Shown here piece by piece: positions 31,756 to 40,315 of a stretch of 40,873 bases of DNA. The notes below the pieces were generated by a model. That model worked only from the letters and a program-made list of their open reading frames with translations. It made no database searches and was not told where the DNA came from. Every line of letters starts with the position of its first letter. Positions within the stretch are counted from its first letter, which is position 1. This stretch comes from Lachnospiraceae bacterium (lineage in GTDB: Bacteria > Bacillota > Clostridia > Lachnospirales > Lachnospiraceae): contig JAFVAL010000066.1 in NCBI GenBank assembly GCA_017480565.1, forward strand, positions 1 to 40,873, written 5' to 3'. Position numbers and translations under genes: made by a program.

Positions 31756-32016
31756 TTATTCCTGCGTATTATCTTCTGCTTCGTAAGCTTCGTCTCTGAC
31801 GGTGTCAAAAAGGATCTGCGGATCGTTCGCACTAATGGTATAAGCATTCTGCGCTTCGATCTTCTTATAATCCTTGGTAAAGAAAACCGCACAGATCGAG
31901 ATCACTGCAACACCGAGGATGCTTGCGATAATGATCTTCGCCTTCTTAGAGAGCTCTTTGGTCTTCTTTTCTCTCTTTGTATTGGAATTGCCATCAGATA
32001 ATTTCACTTTTGCCAT
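31756..32016 (-). CDS. Small single-TM membrane protein
   Basis: 86 residues. Basic cytosolic head rich in Lys (NTKREKKTKELSKKAK), one membrane helix (IIIASILGVAVISICAVFF) and an acidic outer tail (ILFDTVRDEAYEAEDNTQE). GAGGAGA precedes the ATG at good spacing. I do not recognise the family. It ends just ahead of the 6S RNA promoter. A hairpin CGGGG/CCCCG lies in its leader (about 32047-32062). Confidence 0.65.
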   Translation of the reverse strand: MAKVKLSDGNSNTKREKKTKELSKKAKIIIASILGVAVISICAVFFTKDYKKIEAQNAYTISANDPQILFDTVRDEAYEAEDNTQE

Positions 32017-32157
32017 GACTTACTTCTCCTCAATGATCTCCATTCACGGGGCCGTTCCCCGCATCTTTTTAGAGTCTACAACATCTCTGCGCTAAATTCA
32101 AGCAAAATGTGTTCGCGAGTGAAGCTTTCACGGCAAATAAATCGCATTTTCAAAGCC

Positions 32158-33033
32158 TCAGACACCCAGTGCATTCATCGCGATCTTTAAGCATCCCATG
32201 ATGCCCTGATCGTCGTTTAAGCTCGCCAGAACGATGTAGCTGTCTAAATCCGCCAGCTCCTTCGTCTGCAGGTAGTCATTTAAGATCTCCTTGACATTCT
32301 GCTTGATCAGAGGAAGCAGATGCTCCTGATGCATCACACCGCCGCCAAGAACGATTCTTCTCGGAGAAACGGTTAAGATGTAGTCCACAATGCCTTGTGC
32401 CAGATAATAAGCCTCGATCTCCCAGACAAGCGGGTTATCCGCAAGCTCTCTTGCAGGCTTGCCCCAGCGCGCTTCGATCGCAGGACCTGCCGAAAGGCCT
32501 TCCATACAGCTTAAATGGAACGGGCAATTGCACTTAAAGTCTTTATCTTTCGGGTGACGGATCATCGGCACATGACCAGCTTCCGGGTGAAGCATGCCGT
32601 GCAGAGGCTGTCCGTTAACGATAATGCCAACGCCAAGGCCGGTACCGACTGTGATATAAACCGAGTTATCCATCCCCTGTGTGCAGCCCCAGGTTGCCTC
32701 GCCAAGACAAGAACCGTTGACGTCGGACTCAATGCCCATCGGTACATCAAAGACTTCCTTGAATGCACCCATCAGGTTGTAGTTTGCCCAAGCAAGCTTC
32801 GGGGTCTTTAAGATATAGCCATAGGTCTCCGATGCCGGATTGACATCCACCGGACCAAATGCCGCAATACCAAGTGCCTCAATGCCCTTGCCGCGGAAAA
32901 AATCGATGCAGGCAGGAATGGTCTCCTCCGGTGTCTTGGTCGGGATGGATACACGCTCTAAAATCTCACCCTTTTCATTGCCGATCGCACATACCATCTT
33001 GGTTCCGCCGGTTTCTAAAGCGCCTAAAATCAT
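32158..33033 (-). CDS. ROK-family sugar kinase (fructokinase/glucokinase type)
   Basis: 291 residues from the ATG at 33033; a TTG 18 nt earlier overlaps manA and is less likely. The ATP-site Gly-rich start is LGALETGGTKMVCAIG, the catalytic-Asp segment is IESDVNGSCLGE, then TVGTGLGVGII. The ROK zinc signature follows: His in EAGHVPM, then CNCPFHLSCMEGL. The fructokinase subgroup is likely because the gene follows mannose-6-phosphate isomerase at a gap of about 14 nt, so both would feed fructose 6-phosphate. Sugar specificity is inference. Confidence 0.85.
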   Translation of the reverse strand: MILGALETGGTKMVCAIGNEKGEILERVSIPTKTPEETIPACIDFFRGKGIEALGIAAFGPVDVNPASETYGYILKTPKLAWANYNLMGAFKEVFDVPMGIESDVNGSCLGEATWGCTQGMDNSVYITVGTGLGVGIIVNGQPLHGMLHPEAGHVPMIRHPKDKDFKCNCPFHLSCMEGLSAGPAIEARWGKPARELADNPLVWEIEAYYLAQGIVDYILTVSPRRIVLGGGVMHQEHLLPLIKQNVKEILNDYLQTKELADLDSYIVLASLNDDQGIMGCLKIAMNALGV

Positions 33034-33047
33034 AGTCTCTTCCTTTC

Positions 33048-34010
33048 TCAAAGGGTCGTCAGCAAAAATGCCCCGCTGCCCTTCACTTCATACTCATTTA
33101 TTCCGGCCGGCACAAACAGCGTATCGCCCTTTTGCACCGGTAACGTTTGATGTTGACACACAACTTCCCCTGCACCTTCCGAAAATGTCAGTGCTGCAAA
33201 TGAAGTCTCATCCGTCGAAAGCCTGACCGCTCCGTCATACCGATATTCCGTCACGGTAAAGTAATCACACGAAGCCAGCTCCGTCTTCTGATACGTGCCG
33301 CAGGAAATGGTCTCGCCGCTCGGCTTTACCGATACATCTTGCTTCGTCAGCCGGATGACCTCCTTCGCCTGCTCCACGTGCAGCTGCCTTGGCTTTCCGT
33401 CCGCACCAACCCTGCCGTAATCGTAAATCCGGTACGTGATGTTGGAATTCTCCTGGATCTCCGCCATCGTGATCCCGGCACCGATCCCGTGAACCGTGCC
33501 CGCAGGCACGAAGATCACATCGCCGCGCTTTACTTTCACATGATTGACCATCGAAAGCACCGAATGATCCTCAATCCCTCTTGCAAATGCCTCCTTGGTC
33601 ACATCTTTGGCAAATCCAAAGATCACTTCCGCACCTTCCTCGGCGTCTAACACATACCAAATCTCGGTCTTGCCGGGCTCTCCTTCCACGCGAAATCCGT
33701 ACGCATCATCCGGATGCACCTGCAGGGAGAGCTCCCTTGCCGCGTCGATGATCTTAATGAGAATCGGGAACCAATCCCCACTAGCCTTACTTCCCAGCAC
33801 TTCTCTTCCTGCCGCCTCCAGGTACTCCAAAAATGTATATCCCGCGTACGTCCCGTCACGGATCACACATTCTTTCCCCGGATACGCAGAGAGTTCCCAG
33901 CTCTCCGCGATCTTTGGCAGGTCGCTTTGTTTATGATATTCCTCTTTTAGCCGCACACCGCCCCAGATCGTCTCCACGCAGTAGGCCAAAAGCCTGGTTA
34001 TTTCCTTCAT
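33048..34010 (-). CDS. manA: Mannose-6-phosphate isomerase, class I
   Basis: 320 residues, the short Bacillota form. Zinc ligands appear in LSLQVHPDDAYG (Gln and His), TEIWYVLD (Glu) and VPAGTVHGIGAG (His); the cupin fold is completed by NSNITYRIYDYGR. Interconverts mannose 6-phosphate and fructose 6-phosphate in the cytosol. The gene sits between the tandem esterases and the ROK kinase in a tightly packed run. Confidence 0.9.
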   Translation of the reverse strand: MKEITRLLAYCVETIWGGVRLKEEYHKQSDLPKIAESWELSAYPGKECVIRDGTYAGYTFLEYLEAAGREVLGSKASGDWFPILIKIIDAARELSLQVHPDDAYGFRVEGEPGKTEIWYVLDAEEGAEVIFGFAKDVTKEAFARGIEDHSVLSMVNHVKVKRGDVIFVPAGTVHGIGAGITMAEIQENSNITYRIYDYGRVGADGKPRQLHVEQAKEVIRLTKQDVSVKPSGETISCGTYQKTELASCDYFTVTEYRYDGAVRLSTDETSFAALTFSEGAGEVVCQHQTLPVQKGDTLFVPAGINEYEVKGSGAFLLTTL

Positions 34011-34038
34011 ATTGTTTCCGTAAACCCCAAATCACACC

Positions 34039-34839
34039 TTAATCGATGGCCTTCATCCACCGCAGTGCATTTTCAATGTACTTGTTCCAGAAATCCCACT
34101 CATGCGCACCTTTGTGCTCCTCATAGTGGAACGCAATCCCGCACGCTTCCATCTTCTTCTTCGCGGTCTGATTGAAGCCGTAAACAAAGTCTTCCGTCCC
34201 CACCGTAAAGAAGAAACGAGGAAGCTCCTCCCTGCGGTCTTTCACCTTTTCCATCATCAAGAGCAGATCCGCATCCCCGATCTCATCTTCGTTGAAGAAA
34301 TTGTCGGTAAACTGCAGTCCTCTGCTCTTTAACTCACCTTTGCTCGCCGCGATTCGTGCTTTTAGATCCAACACGCCGGAGAGCGAGGCAACCGCTGCAA
34401 AGTTTTCAGGCTTTGCAAGGCCCAGCCGGAACGCACCGTAACCGCCCATCGAAAGGCCTGCCGCGAAGGTATCTTCCCGCCTTGTCGAAGCGTGCGGGAA
34501 CATTTGCCTGATGAGCACCGGCAGCTCTTCCGAGACAAAGGTCCAGTAAGCTGAACCGTACGGCATGTCCTGGTAATAACTGTTTTCTGCAAATGGCATC
34601 ACAATCATCAGATTGCTTCCGCGGATCATACTTGCGACCGGCGACATCGTAAGCCAGTCCTCCGAGCAGCCAAAGCCTCCGTGGAGCAGATATAAGACTT
34701 TCATTGGCTCTTTCGGATATCTCTGGTACTCCGAAGCCTCGAACACACGCTTCTTCGGCTCTGCGGTCGGGATGATCACCTGCGTATCCGCTTCACGACC
34801 CAGCGCAGTGGAATAGATCTTATAGGTCACAAATAACAT
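34039..34839 (-). CDS. Esterase D-like alpha/beta hydrolase, second of a tandem pair
   Basis: 266 residues from the ATG at 34839, which overlaps the stop of the upstream paralogue (TGATG) and has GGAGGTG in front. Oxyanion segment YLLHGGFGCSEDW, nucleophile GLSMGGYGAFR, acid GTEDFVYG and His in HKGAHEWDFW. The family holds acetyl-xylan/tributyrin esterases and S-formylglutathione hydrolase-like enzymes. No signal peptide, so it would act inside the cell on deacylation of imported sugars or xenobiotic esters; the substrate is unknown. Confidence 0.82.
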   Translation of the reverse strand: MLFVTYKIYSTALGREADTQVIIPTAEPKKRVFEASEYQRYPKEPMKVLYLLHGGFGCSEDWLTMSPVASMIRGSNLMIVMPFAENSYYQDMPYGSAYWTFVSEELPVLIRQMFPHASTRREDTFAAGLSMGGYGAFRLGLAKPENFAAVASLSGVLDLKARIAASKGELKSRGLQFTDNFFNEDEIGDADLLLMMEKVKDRREELPRFFFTVGTEDFVYGFNQTAKKKMEACGIAFHYEEHKGAHEWDFWNKYIENALRWMKAID

Positions 34840-35651
34840 CACTGCACCTCCGTAAGCCAAGAAACCGCACTTAAAAGCGCCGGATCCCAGTAATCATAAT
34901 CGTGACCGCCCGCTGCTTCCTGCGCGGTGTAGGCGATGCCAAGCGACGATAAGACCTCCTGGGTTTTTACATGCGCCGGATATAACGGATCTTCCGTGCC
35001 GCAGCTTAAAAAGATCTCCGGGCGCACACGCTCCGAGTAAGCGAGTGCATTTGCATGGACATAAGGATCAAGATCCGATCCGGGAATCGCCGAGAAATCT
35101 TCCCCGGCCAAGGCTTCCCAGTGCATTGCACGGGTGCCCTCTTCGCCTTCAAAGACATGTAACGGAAACTCTGTCACATCGTAAGGCCCCGAAAACGCGA
35201 GGATCTTTGCAAATGTCTCCGCATACTTAAGTCCCAGCCGCAGGGCACCGAATCCGCCCATCGAAAAGCCGCCGATATAGGTCTCTTCCCTCTTGTCACT
35301 GACCGGGAACGAATCCTGGATGAAAAGAGGCAGTTCCTTCGCGATGTAGCTCTCGTAACGTCTGCCGTAAGCTGGGTCGGTATAAAAGCTGTTCTCTCCC
35401 TCCGGCATCACGACCGCGATCTGCGCATCCTTCGCATAGGATTCGATCCGCGTCTTTCTTAAGATCGTCGAAGCATCTTCTCCCATGCCGTGCAGCAGAT
35501 AAAGCACCGGAAACTTCTTGCCGGCAAAAAACGGGTGATCCTTCGCGGTTCCCAAAGCCCACTCTTTTCCGCCGGGCGTCGGGATGTAGACATGGATCTT
35601 CGTCATGCCAAGCAACGACTCCGAATAATACGTACAGGTAAGCAAAGCCAT
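34839..35651 (-). CDS. Esterase D-like alpha/beta hydrolase, first of a tandem pair
   Basis: 270 residues from the ATG at 35651 (the frame stays open to 35735, but the upstream part lies in and before the cobW-like stop). Motifs YLLHGMGEDAST, GFSMGGFGALRLG, CGTEDPLYPAH and AGGHDYDYWD provide oxyanion hole, Ser, Asp and His. Same family as the next gene, clearly by an old duplication. The two are translated in coupled fashion and may work on different acyl positions or form a heteromeric pair. Confidence 0.82.
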   Translation of the reverse strand: MALLTCTYYSESLLGMTKIHVYIPTPGGKEWALGTAKDHPFFAGKKFPVLYLLHGMGEDASTILRKTRIESYAKDAQIAVVMPEGENSFYTDPAYGRRYESYIAKELPLFIQDSFPVSDKREETYIGGFSMGGFGALRLGLKYAETFAKILAFSGPYDVTEFPLHVFEGEEGTRAMHWEALAGEDFSAIPGSDLDPYVHANALAYSERVRPEIFLSCGTEDPLYPAHVKTQEVLSSLGIAYTAQEAAGGHDYDYWDPALLSAVSWLTEVQ

Positions 35652-35697
35652 ATGGTTGTCCCCTATTCTTAGAAAGCCATTTACAGTTACTATTATT

Positions 35698-36645
35698 CTA
35701 CCCTTTAATAGTAGTAATGTCAAAGAAGGAATCAATCTTTTCGCGATTTAAATTCTCCCCAATTACAAGGAGGATCTCCTGGCCCGTTTTTGCCGGCTTG
35801 ATCTCGAACTGATCCGGCGTCGCATTGCACTCATAAAAGCCATCCTCTGCTGGCACAAAGCCCTTGATTCTGCAAATGTTTCCGCAGTCTTTTTCGGCAA
35901 AGAGCGCCTTCACTTTACCACGAAGCTCTTCTTTGCTCCAGTGCACATTCATGTAAAAGAGCGTGGTAAATTCATTCTCTCTCGCAACGGGAAGCTTGAC
36001 ATACTCTGCGGTATCATATCCGGCCTTCGTAAGCGCTTCGTAAGTCTGATCGTCAAAGGTGCGAAAGTCCTCCGTGTACACCAGGTCCAGCAAGATCTGC
36101 TTTTTACAGTGAAACTTAGAAAGTGCCTCGTTGCAAGCCGTGATCACCTCCTGAAGCCTCTCCTTTGATACCTCCTGCGTGCGGCTAAGTAACACTGCGC
36201 CGGCACACGATAGCTGTGCTGCAAGCAGGTACTGTTCCTCGACCGATAGCTGCGCAGGCAAATCCGCCGCGACAATCGCAATCACGCTGCCAATCTGGTA
36301 CCAGCGGTTTAGCGGCTCCTCCTGCAAAAGATCAAAGAATTCATCGGTGTCGTAAATCCCGGACGGCTCCATCAAAACCCGGTCGTAGCCGCTCATCCCC
36401 ATCGCGATCAGCTTCGTCTTTAACCTTCTTCTGTGACAATCATAGTCCCCGCCGATCACCATCTCAACGTCGCAGTGCTCCCCGTCAAGATCCGATAAAA
36501 GCATCCGGTCAACATTCACCGCGCCATAATCATTTTCCAAGACACCGATTTCCAGGCCTTGGCGAAGCAGATAATTTGCATACCCGCGTAGAAATGTCGT
36601 CTTTCCGGCTCCCAAAAACCCCGTGATCAAATCGATCTGAATCAT
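35698..36645 (-). CDS. COG0523/CobW-type G3E GTPase without the CxCC metal motif
   Basis: 315 residues. Walker A TGFLGAGKTTFLRGY, Walker B-like RVLMEPSGIYD, and a C-terminal CobW-C-like domain. In G3E metallochaperones a GCxCC motif normally follows the switch region. Here the place reads VIGGDYDCHRRRL, with one Cys and one His but no CxCC. The base-recognition NKxD is also altered (LLSRTQEVS). It may handle another metal, or act as a GTP switch of different type. Its ATG overlaps the dUTPase stop by 4 nt. Confidence 0.78.
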   Translation of the reverse strand: MIQIDLITGFLGAGKTTFLRGYANYLLRQGLEIGVLENDYGAVNVDRMLLSDLDGEHCDVEMVIGGDYDCHRRRLKTKLIAMGMSGYDRVLMEPSGIYDTDEFFDLLQEEPLNRWYQIGSVIAIVAADLPAQLSVEEQYLLAAQLSCAGAVLLSRTQEVSKERLQEVITACNEALSKFHCKKQILLDLVYTEDFRTFDDQTYEALTKAGYDTAEYVKLPVARENEFTTLFYMNVHWSKEELRGKVKALFAEKDCGNICRIKGFVPAEDGFYECNATPDQFEIKPAKTGQEILLVIGENLNREKIDSFFDITTIKG

Positions 36646-37163
36646 GGTTTTTCCGACCTCGTCGTGCTCCCAAATCCCCCGTTTCTCTCCGTGGTCACGT
36701 CATCATCTTCGGTCACCCCGTACTCCATGAAGATCCCCTGCATGAAGCCGGAACCGGCGGCGATGAGCACTGTCTTTCCTTCTTTGCTGTCGTTCGTGAT
36801 CTTGGAGAAAATGTGTCCTTCATTGTCCGAGTCATAATAATCACTGTCTATGATGCCGACCGTGTTATTGAGCTGAAGGCGATACTTAAAGCCGAGCCCG
36901 CTTCTCGGGTAACACTGAAGCACCCAGTCTTCTCCCATCTTCACGCGAATTCCGGTTGGAATCTTCACGGTCTGTCCCGGGGCTAACATGACATCCAAGG
37001 GGCTGAAGAAATCGTAGCCGGCCGACCCTTTGGTCGCGCGCTTTGGCAGCTTGATCTGCTCATAAATCCGAAGAATCTCTGTCTCTTCCCCGCCAAATGT
37101 CTCCTTCCAGTCCGCACAAAACCGCTCCCAGGAAACCTTCTCAAATCTTCCAGCAATTTTCAT
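36642..37163 (-). CDS. dut: dUTP diphosphatase
   Basis: 173 residues from the ATG at 37163 (AAAGGAAG 6 nt upstream); an upstream ATG at 37196 overlaps the previous gene. All five trimeric dUTPase motifs are present: KRATKGSAGYDF, PRSGLGFKY, NTVGIIDSDYY, QGIF and RNGGFGST. It removes dUTP and supplies dUMP. An unusual N-terminal extension of about 35 residues (EKVSWERFCADWKETFGG) precedes motif 1. Confidence 0.92.
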   Translation of the reverse strand: MKIAGRFEKVSWERFCADWKETFGGEETEILRIYEQIKLPKRATKGSAGYDFFSPLDVMLAPGQTVKIPTGIRVKMGEDWVLQCYPRSGLGFKYRLQLNNTVGIIDSDYYDSDNEGHIFSKITNDSKEGKTVLIAAGSGFMQGIFMEYGVTEDDDVTTERNGGFGSTTRSEKP

Positions 37164-37192
37164 ATATATCTTCCTTTCAAGGCTACATTTCA

Positions 37193-38308
37193 TCATTCTA
37201 CTTCTGTAGATCGATAGAAGGCCAACAGCAGATCCACCATTCTGCCGTAACTCTTCGTTCCATCGCTTTGCCCTTGGGCTTTTAAATAGGTCGTATTGGC
37301 CTGATCCGCCTTCTCAGCGATCTTCGTATCCCGGTATGGCTCCCAGAACGCTGCGCTCGCCGCATTGTCTGCGTTCATCTGCGCAGAATAATGCGATCTG
37401 CTCTCTACCCACAGATCATAATCCGCCGCATAGAGCTGATTGCCGGCATAACTTAAGGCAAACATCACGCCGCTGTAGCGGACAAACGGATCGTTCGAAT
37501 ACTGCGTCACCAGATACGCGATAAAGTTCGCCTCGTCTTCTCTCATAAAGCCTTGCAAATGTGCCAGCTCGTGCGCCATCACCGCAGGCTTTCTAAAATC
37601 CAAGATATGTCTATTGATGTTGGCCTCCGCAGTGTACACGCAGTAAATGCCGGTCGTCTCTGTCATCGACATGATCTCAGAAAAGAGCACTCGCTTCGGC
37701 CGCGGCACCCACTGCGACAAGACCTCGTAGTCTTTGCCGCAGGCTGTGTACGCTTCTCTGACCGCATCCGCCATTGCCCCATACGAGGCAAAGGGACTTT
37801 TCACGACGCCTTCCTCTGACTCCGCTAGTTCCGCGCGAAGCGCTCTCGCTTCATCAGCAAGCGAGACCACAACCTCAAAAAGCTCATTGGCAGAAGAATC
37901 TCGTACCACAAGTCCGGTACTCTCTGCAAATGTGTTTCTGTGATAATTTGCCCCGCAAAAGACCACGAACACAAAGTAAAACACGCTCGCGGTGCAGACA
38001 ATTATATAAAGCACTCTGCCGATCGCCTTTCCCGGGATCTGCTTCGTCCGGATCCCCTTCACCAGGCTAACAACCAGAAGCACAAGGCCCGCCGCCACGC
38101 CGATCACGATCGCAGCAATGCCAAGCTCCATCAGAGAAAATGGAATCCAACCTGTGAGCCTCCGAACCACGCCCGAAACCACCGGATAAATGCCTCTTGC
38201 AAAGTATCGCTCCGCAACTGCCGGATGATACGTTAAGTATCGGTCGATCAGATACCCTACTGGTACCAACACCGGCAGAAAATACCACCAACGAATCCTT
38301 ATTTTCAT
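37193..38308 (-). CDS. DUF3810 membrane protein with HExxH-like zinc motif
   Basis: 371 residues. Three N-terminal membrane helices within about 115 residues, then an extracytoplasmic or lumenal domain with AVMAHELAHLQGFMREDEANF: a HExxH zinc-protease-like site (HELAH) with a downstream Glu. DUF3810 proteins are common in Lachnospiraceae and have no proven activity. The ATG overlaps the MFS gene stop by 4 nt (ATGA). Confidence 0.82.
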   Translation of the reverse strand: MKIRIRWWYFLPVLVPVGYLIDRYLTYHPAVAERYFARGIYPVVSGVVRRLTGWIPFSLMELGIAAIVIGVAAGLVLLVVSLVKGIRTKQIPGKAIGRVLYIIVCTASVFYFVFVVFCGANYHRNTFAESTGLVVRDSSANELFEVVVSLADEARALRAELAESEEGVVKSPFASYGAMADAVREAYTACGKDYEVLSQWVPRPKRVLFSEIMSMTETTGIYCVYTAEANINRHILDFRKPAVMAHELAHLQGFMREDEANFIAYLVTQYSNDPFVRYSGVMFALSYAGNQLYAADYDLWVESRSHYSAQMNADNAASAAFWEPYRDTKIAEKADQANTTYLKAQGQSDGTKSYGRMVDLLLAFYRSTEVE

Positions 38309-39501
38309 TTCTTTGGCAAATGTTTACTCTCACTCACAAACCGGTAGCAGATTACGCTGTAGATAGCTGCCAGGAAGGCGAAGCCTGCCATCACAAGATA
38401 ACTCGGGCGATAGCCGCTCCAGTCGACGAGCCGCCCCATCACAACGGGGCCTAACGTCATACCGATGCCGTAGAGCGCCTGATACGCGCCCATCGCGGTA
38501 CTCTTCTTCTCCGGCGCAACCGTGCGCACCGCAATCGACATATTTAAGGTCTGAAGGATTCCATTTGCCAGGCCGGCAATCGCCTGCATCGCGATAATGA
38601 TCCAGACATATCCTGCATAAGGAACCACCGCGCAGTAGACAATCAAGCCCACAAAGGAAATGGTCAGGCAGCCCTTCTCGCCGATCCATTTCACAAACAG
38701 TCTTCCGACCAGAAGCGATGCCGCGAAGGAGGCCAAGGACTGCGCAAAGGTCACAAAAGAGAGCTCCAGGCTCGTCGCGCCGAGGTCCGAGGCGATATTC
38801 GCGGTAAAGCCGTAGACCGTCGCAAAGGAAATAAACTGCAGGCAAGCCGCGGAGATGCACGCATATAAAAGCGACTTGTTTCCAATCACCCGTACAAGCT
38901 CGGACAGCTTCGCAGGCTCCCGCTTCTTGCTCTGATCAATGTCCGTCACAAAGAAGCTTAAGATGAGACCGATCGCTGCCGCGATGACCGCAATCGTAAA
39001 GGACGAAGGCGCGCCAAAACGCGTCACGACAAGGCCTGCCATCAGGTTTGACAGCATCTTGCCGCCGTTATTGTACGCGTTGATTGAGCCGATCGCCTTG
39101 GTCGACTCCTCCGGTTTATAATAACTCGAATAAAGCAGCGGAAAGACCACCCAGGTCGCTGCGGAGGCGCCCGCTAAGAGCTTTCCGACCACCATCGCAG
39201 CGGGGAATGGGAAGAGACGCATAATCAGAGTGCTAAGCATCGAGCTTAACAGCCCCAGCGTCACGAAGATCTTCTGCCTGCCGATCTTATCCGCCGTGAT
39301 TCCAAGCGGAATCCGAAGGATCATCTGCGCCGCACCGTATGCGCCGACCGCAAATCCGATTAATGTCGCCGCCGCCCCGAGCTTTTCCATATAAGGTGTA
39401 AAGTAAGGACTATAGCTATATAAAGAAAACCAATGCAGTGCCGTAATGACCGCCAGAATCAGTTTCTTATGTTTCTCTCTCCACATGAGACACGCCCCCA
39501 T
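38305..39501 (-). CDS. MFS transporter
   Basis: 398 residues, 12 hydrophobic helices. The MFS signature between helices 2 and 3 is seen as GITADKIGRQKIF, and the mid-loop repeat as GRLFVKWIGEKG. Start choice is uncertain: ATG at 39501 is only 2-3 nt from AGGAGG; ATG at 39486 has GGGGG 8 nt ahead. Substrate unknown, drug-efflux-like or sugar-type. It heads the dense gene run down to the ROK kinase. Confidence 0.8.
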   Translation of the reverse strand: MGACLMWREKHKKLILAVITALHWFSLYSYSPYFTPYMEKLGAAATLIGFAVGAYGAAQMILRIPLGITADKIGRQKIFVTLGLLSSMLSTLIMRLFPFPAAMVVGKLLAGASAATWVVFPLLYSSYYKPEESTKAIGSINAYNNGGKMLSNLMAGLVVTRFGAPSSFTIAVIAAAIGLILSFFVTDIDQSKKREPAKLSELVRVIGNKSLLYACISAACLQFISFATVYGFTANIASDLGATSLELSFVTFAQSLASFAASLLVGRLFVKWIGEKGCLTISFVGLIVYCAVVPYAGYVWIIIAMQAIAGLANGILQTLNMSIAVRTVAPEKKSTAMGAYQALYGIGMTLGPVVMGRLVDWSGYRPSYLVMAGFAFLAAIYSVICYRFVSESKHLPKK

Positions 39502-39563
39502 TTCCTCCTGCTTTCGGATTGTTCAAAATCCAGTACAGTCCTATCTTATCATGAAATCCTCTA

Positions 39564-39600
39564 AAGTACTACATTGTTTTTTTGCTGAAAATTAGGTATA
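39564..39600 (+). promoter_or_regulatory. Promoter region of the HD-domain gene
   Basis: TTGTTT, a 17-nt spacer and TATACT, ending about 60 nt ahead of the TTG start. A hairpin GCGGC-GAA-GCCGC lies in the leader (about 39635-39647), just before the ribosome binding site. Confidence 0.5.
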
Positions 39601-39662
39601 CTAAAACCAGGAAATGAAATGGATTGAATCGCAAGCGGCGAAGCCGCGGAGAGGAGCCTACG

Positions 39663-40289
39663 TTGGATGAGACAGTTTCCCTGTTTCGATATGAAGGTGT
39701 GAAGGACGAGAACTTTCTCTGCCACTATGCATTTACGCAGACCGCCTATGAGACGGCCAAGCGCGCGCATGACGGGCAGAAGGATAAGGGTGGGCGTCCT
39801 TATTTTTATCATCCGCTCTCAGTCTGCTACATTTTGCATGGCGTCTCTGCCTATGACCCACGCCTTTTAACGGATGCCTTTTTTGAGACTCCCATCTGCC
39901 TGACAGATGAAAAGGACTGCGATCTGACATCGATCGCACTCTTACATGATGTTTTAGAGGATACGCCTATCACCGCAGAAGACTTGGCATCTCTCGGTTT
40001 TTCCGAGTTTATCATAAGTCACGTCAAAAAGCTGACCCACAAAAAGAGTCAGCGCTACGATTTATATATCAATTCTCTTAAGGAAGATACGACAGCCTGC
40101 CTGCTAAAGATCGCGGACATGCTGCACAACAGCAATCTGGCCCGCACCAAAGAGCCCACGAAGCTATTAAAGCAGTGGCGGGAACGCTACATCAGAGGCA
40201 TTCACGAGCTTTGGCCGATCCTGCAAAGCGCAGGCATCCGCCACAACATCAAGCTCCCTGAGACAGAAGAATTCCAAGACTTAAGATGA
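39663..40289 (+). CDS. HD-domain hydrolase (SpoT/MESH1-like)
   Basis: 208 residues from a TTG at 39663 with GAGAGGAG 7 nt upstream; a TTG at 39624 without a good site is less likely. The SpoT-hydrolase pattern is kept: AHDGQKDKGGRPYFYHPLSV, ALLHDVLEDTPI and LLKIADMLHNS, the metal and guanosine-tetraphosphate pocket of the HD part of Rel proteins. There is no synthetase, TGS or ACT domain, so it may be a small alarmone hydrolase or another nucleotide phosphohydrolase. It is the only intact long plus-strand gene in the window. Confidence 0.82.
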   Translation: MDETVSLFRYEGVKDENFLCHYAFTQTAYETAKRAHDGQKDKGGRPYFYHPLSVCYILHGVSAYDPRLLTDAFFETPICLTDEKDCDLTSIALLHDVLEDTPITAEDLASLGFSEFIISHVKKLTHKKSQRYDLYINSLKEDTTACLLKIADMLHNSNLARTKEPTKLLKQWRERYIRGIHELWPILQSAGIRHNIKLPETEEFQDLR

Positions 40290-40315
40290 CCGGCGCCTAA
40301 ACGCCGGTCACTTTT
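40287..40315 (+). terminator. Terminator overlapping the convergent stop codons
   Basis: TGACCGGCG (40287-40295) pairs perfectly with CGCCGGTCA (40302-40310) around a 6-nt loop, then CTTTT. The TGA of the HD gene forms the stem base, and the TAG of addA on the other strand lies in the loop (40297-40299). Confidence 0.85.

Noticed and set aside
32100-32157. Terminator after the ROK kinase gene
   Set aside because: There is only a 5-bp palindrome GTGAA/TTCAC without a T-tract; too weak to call.
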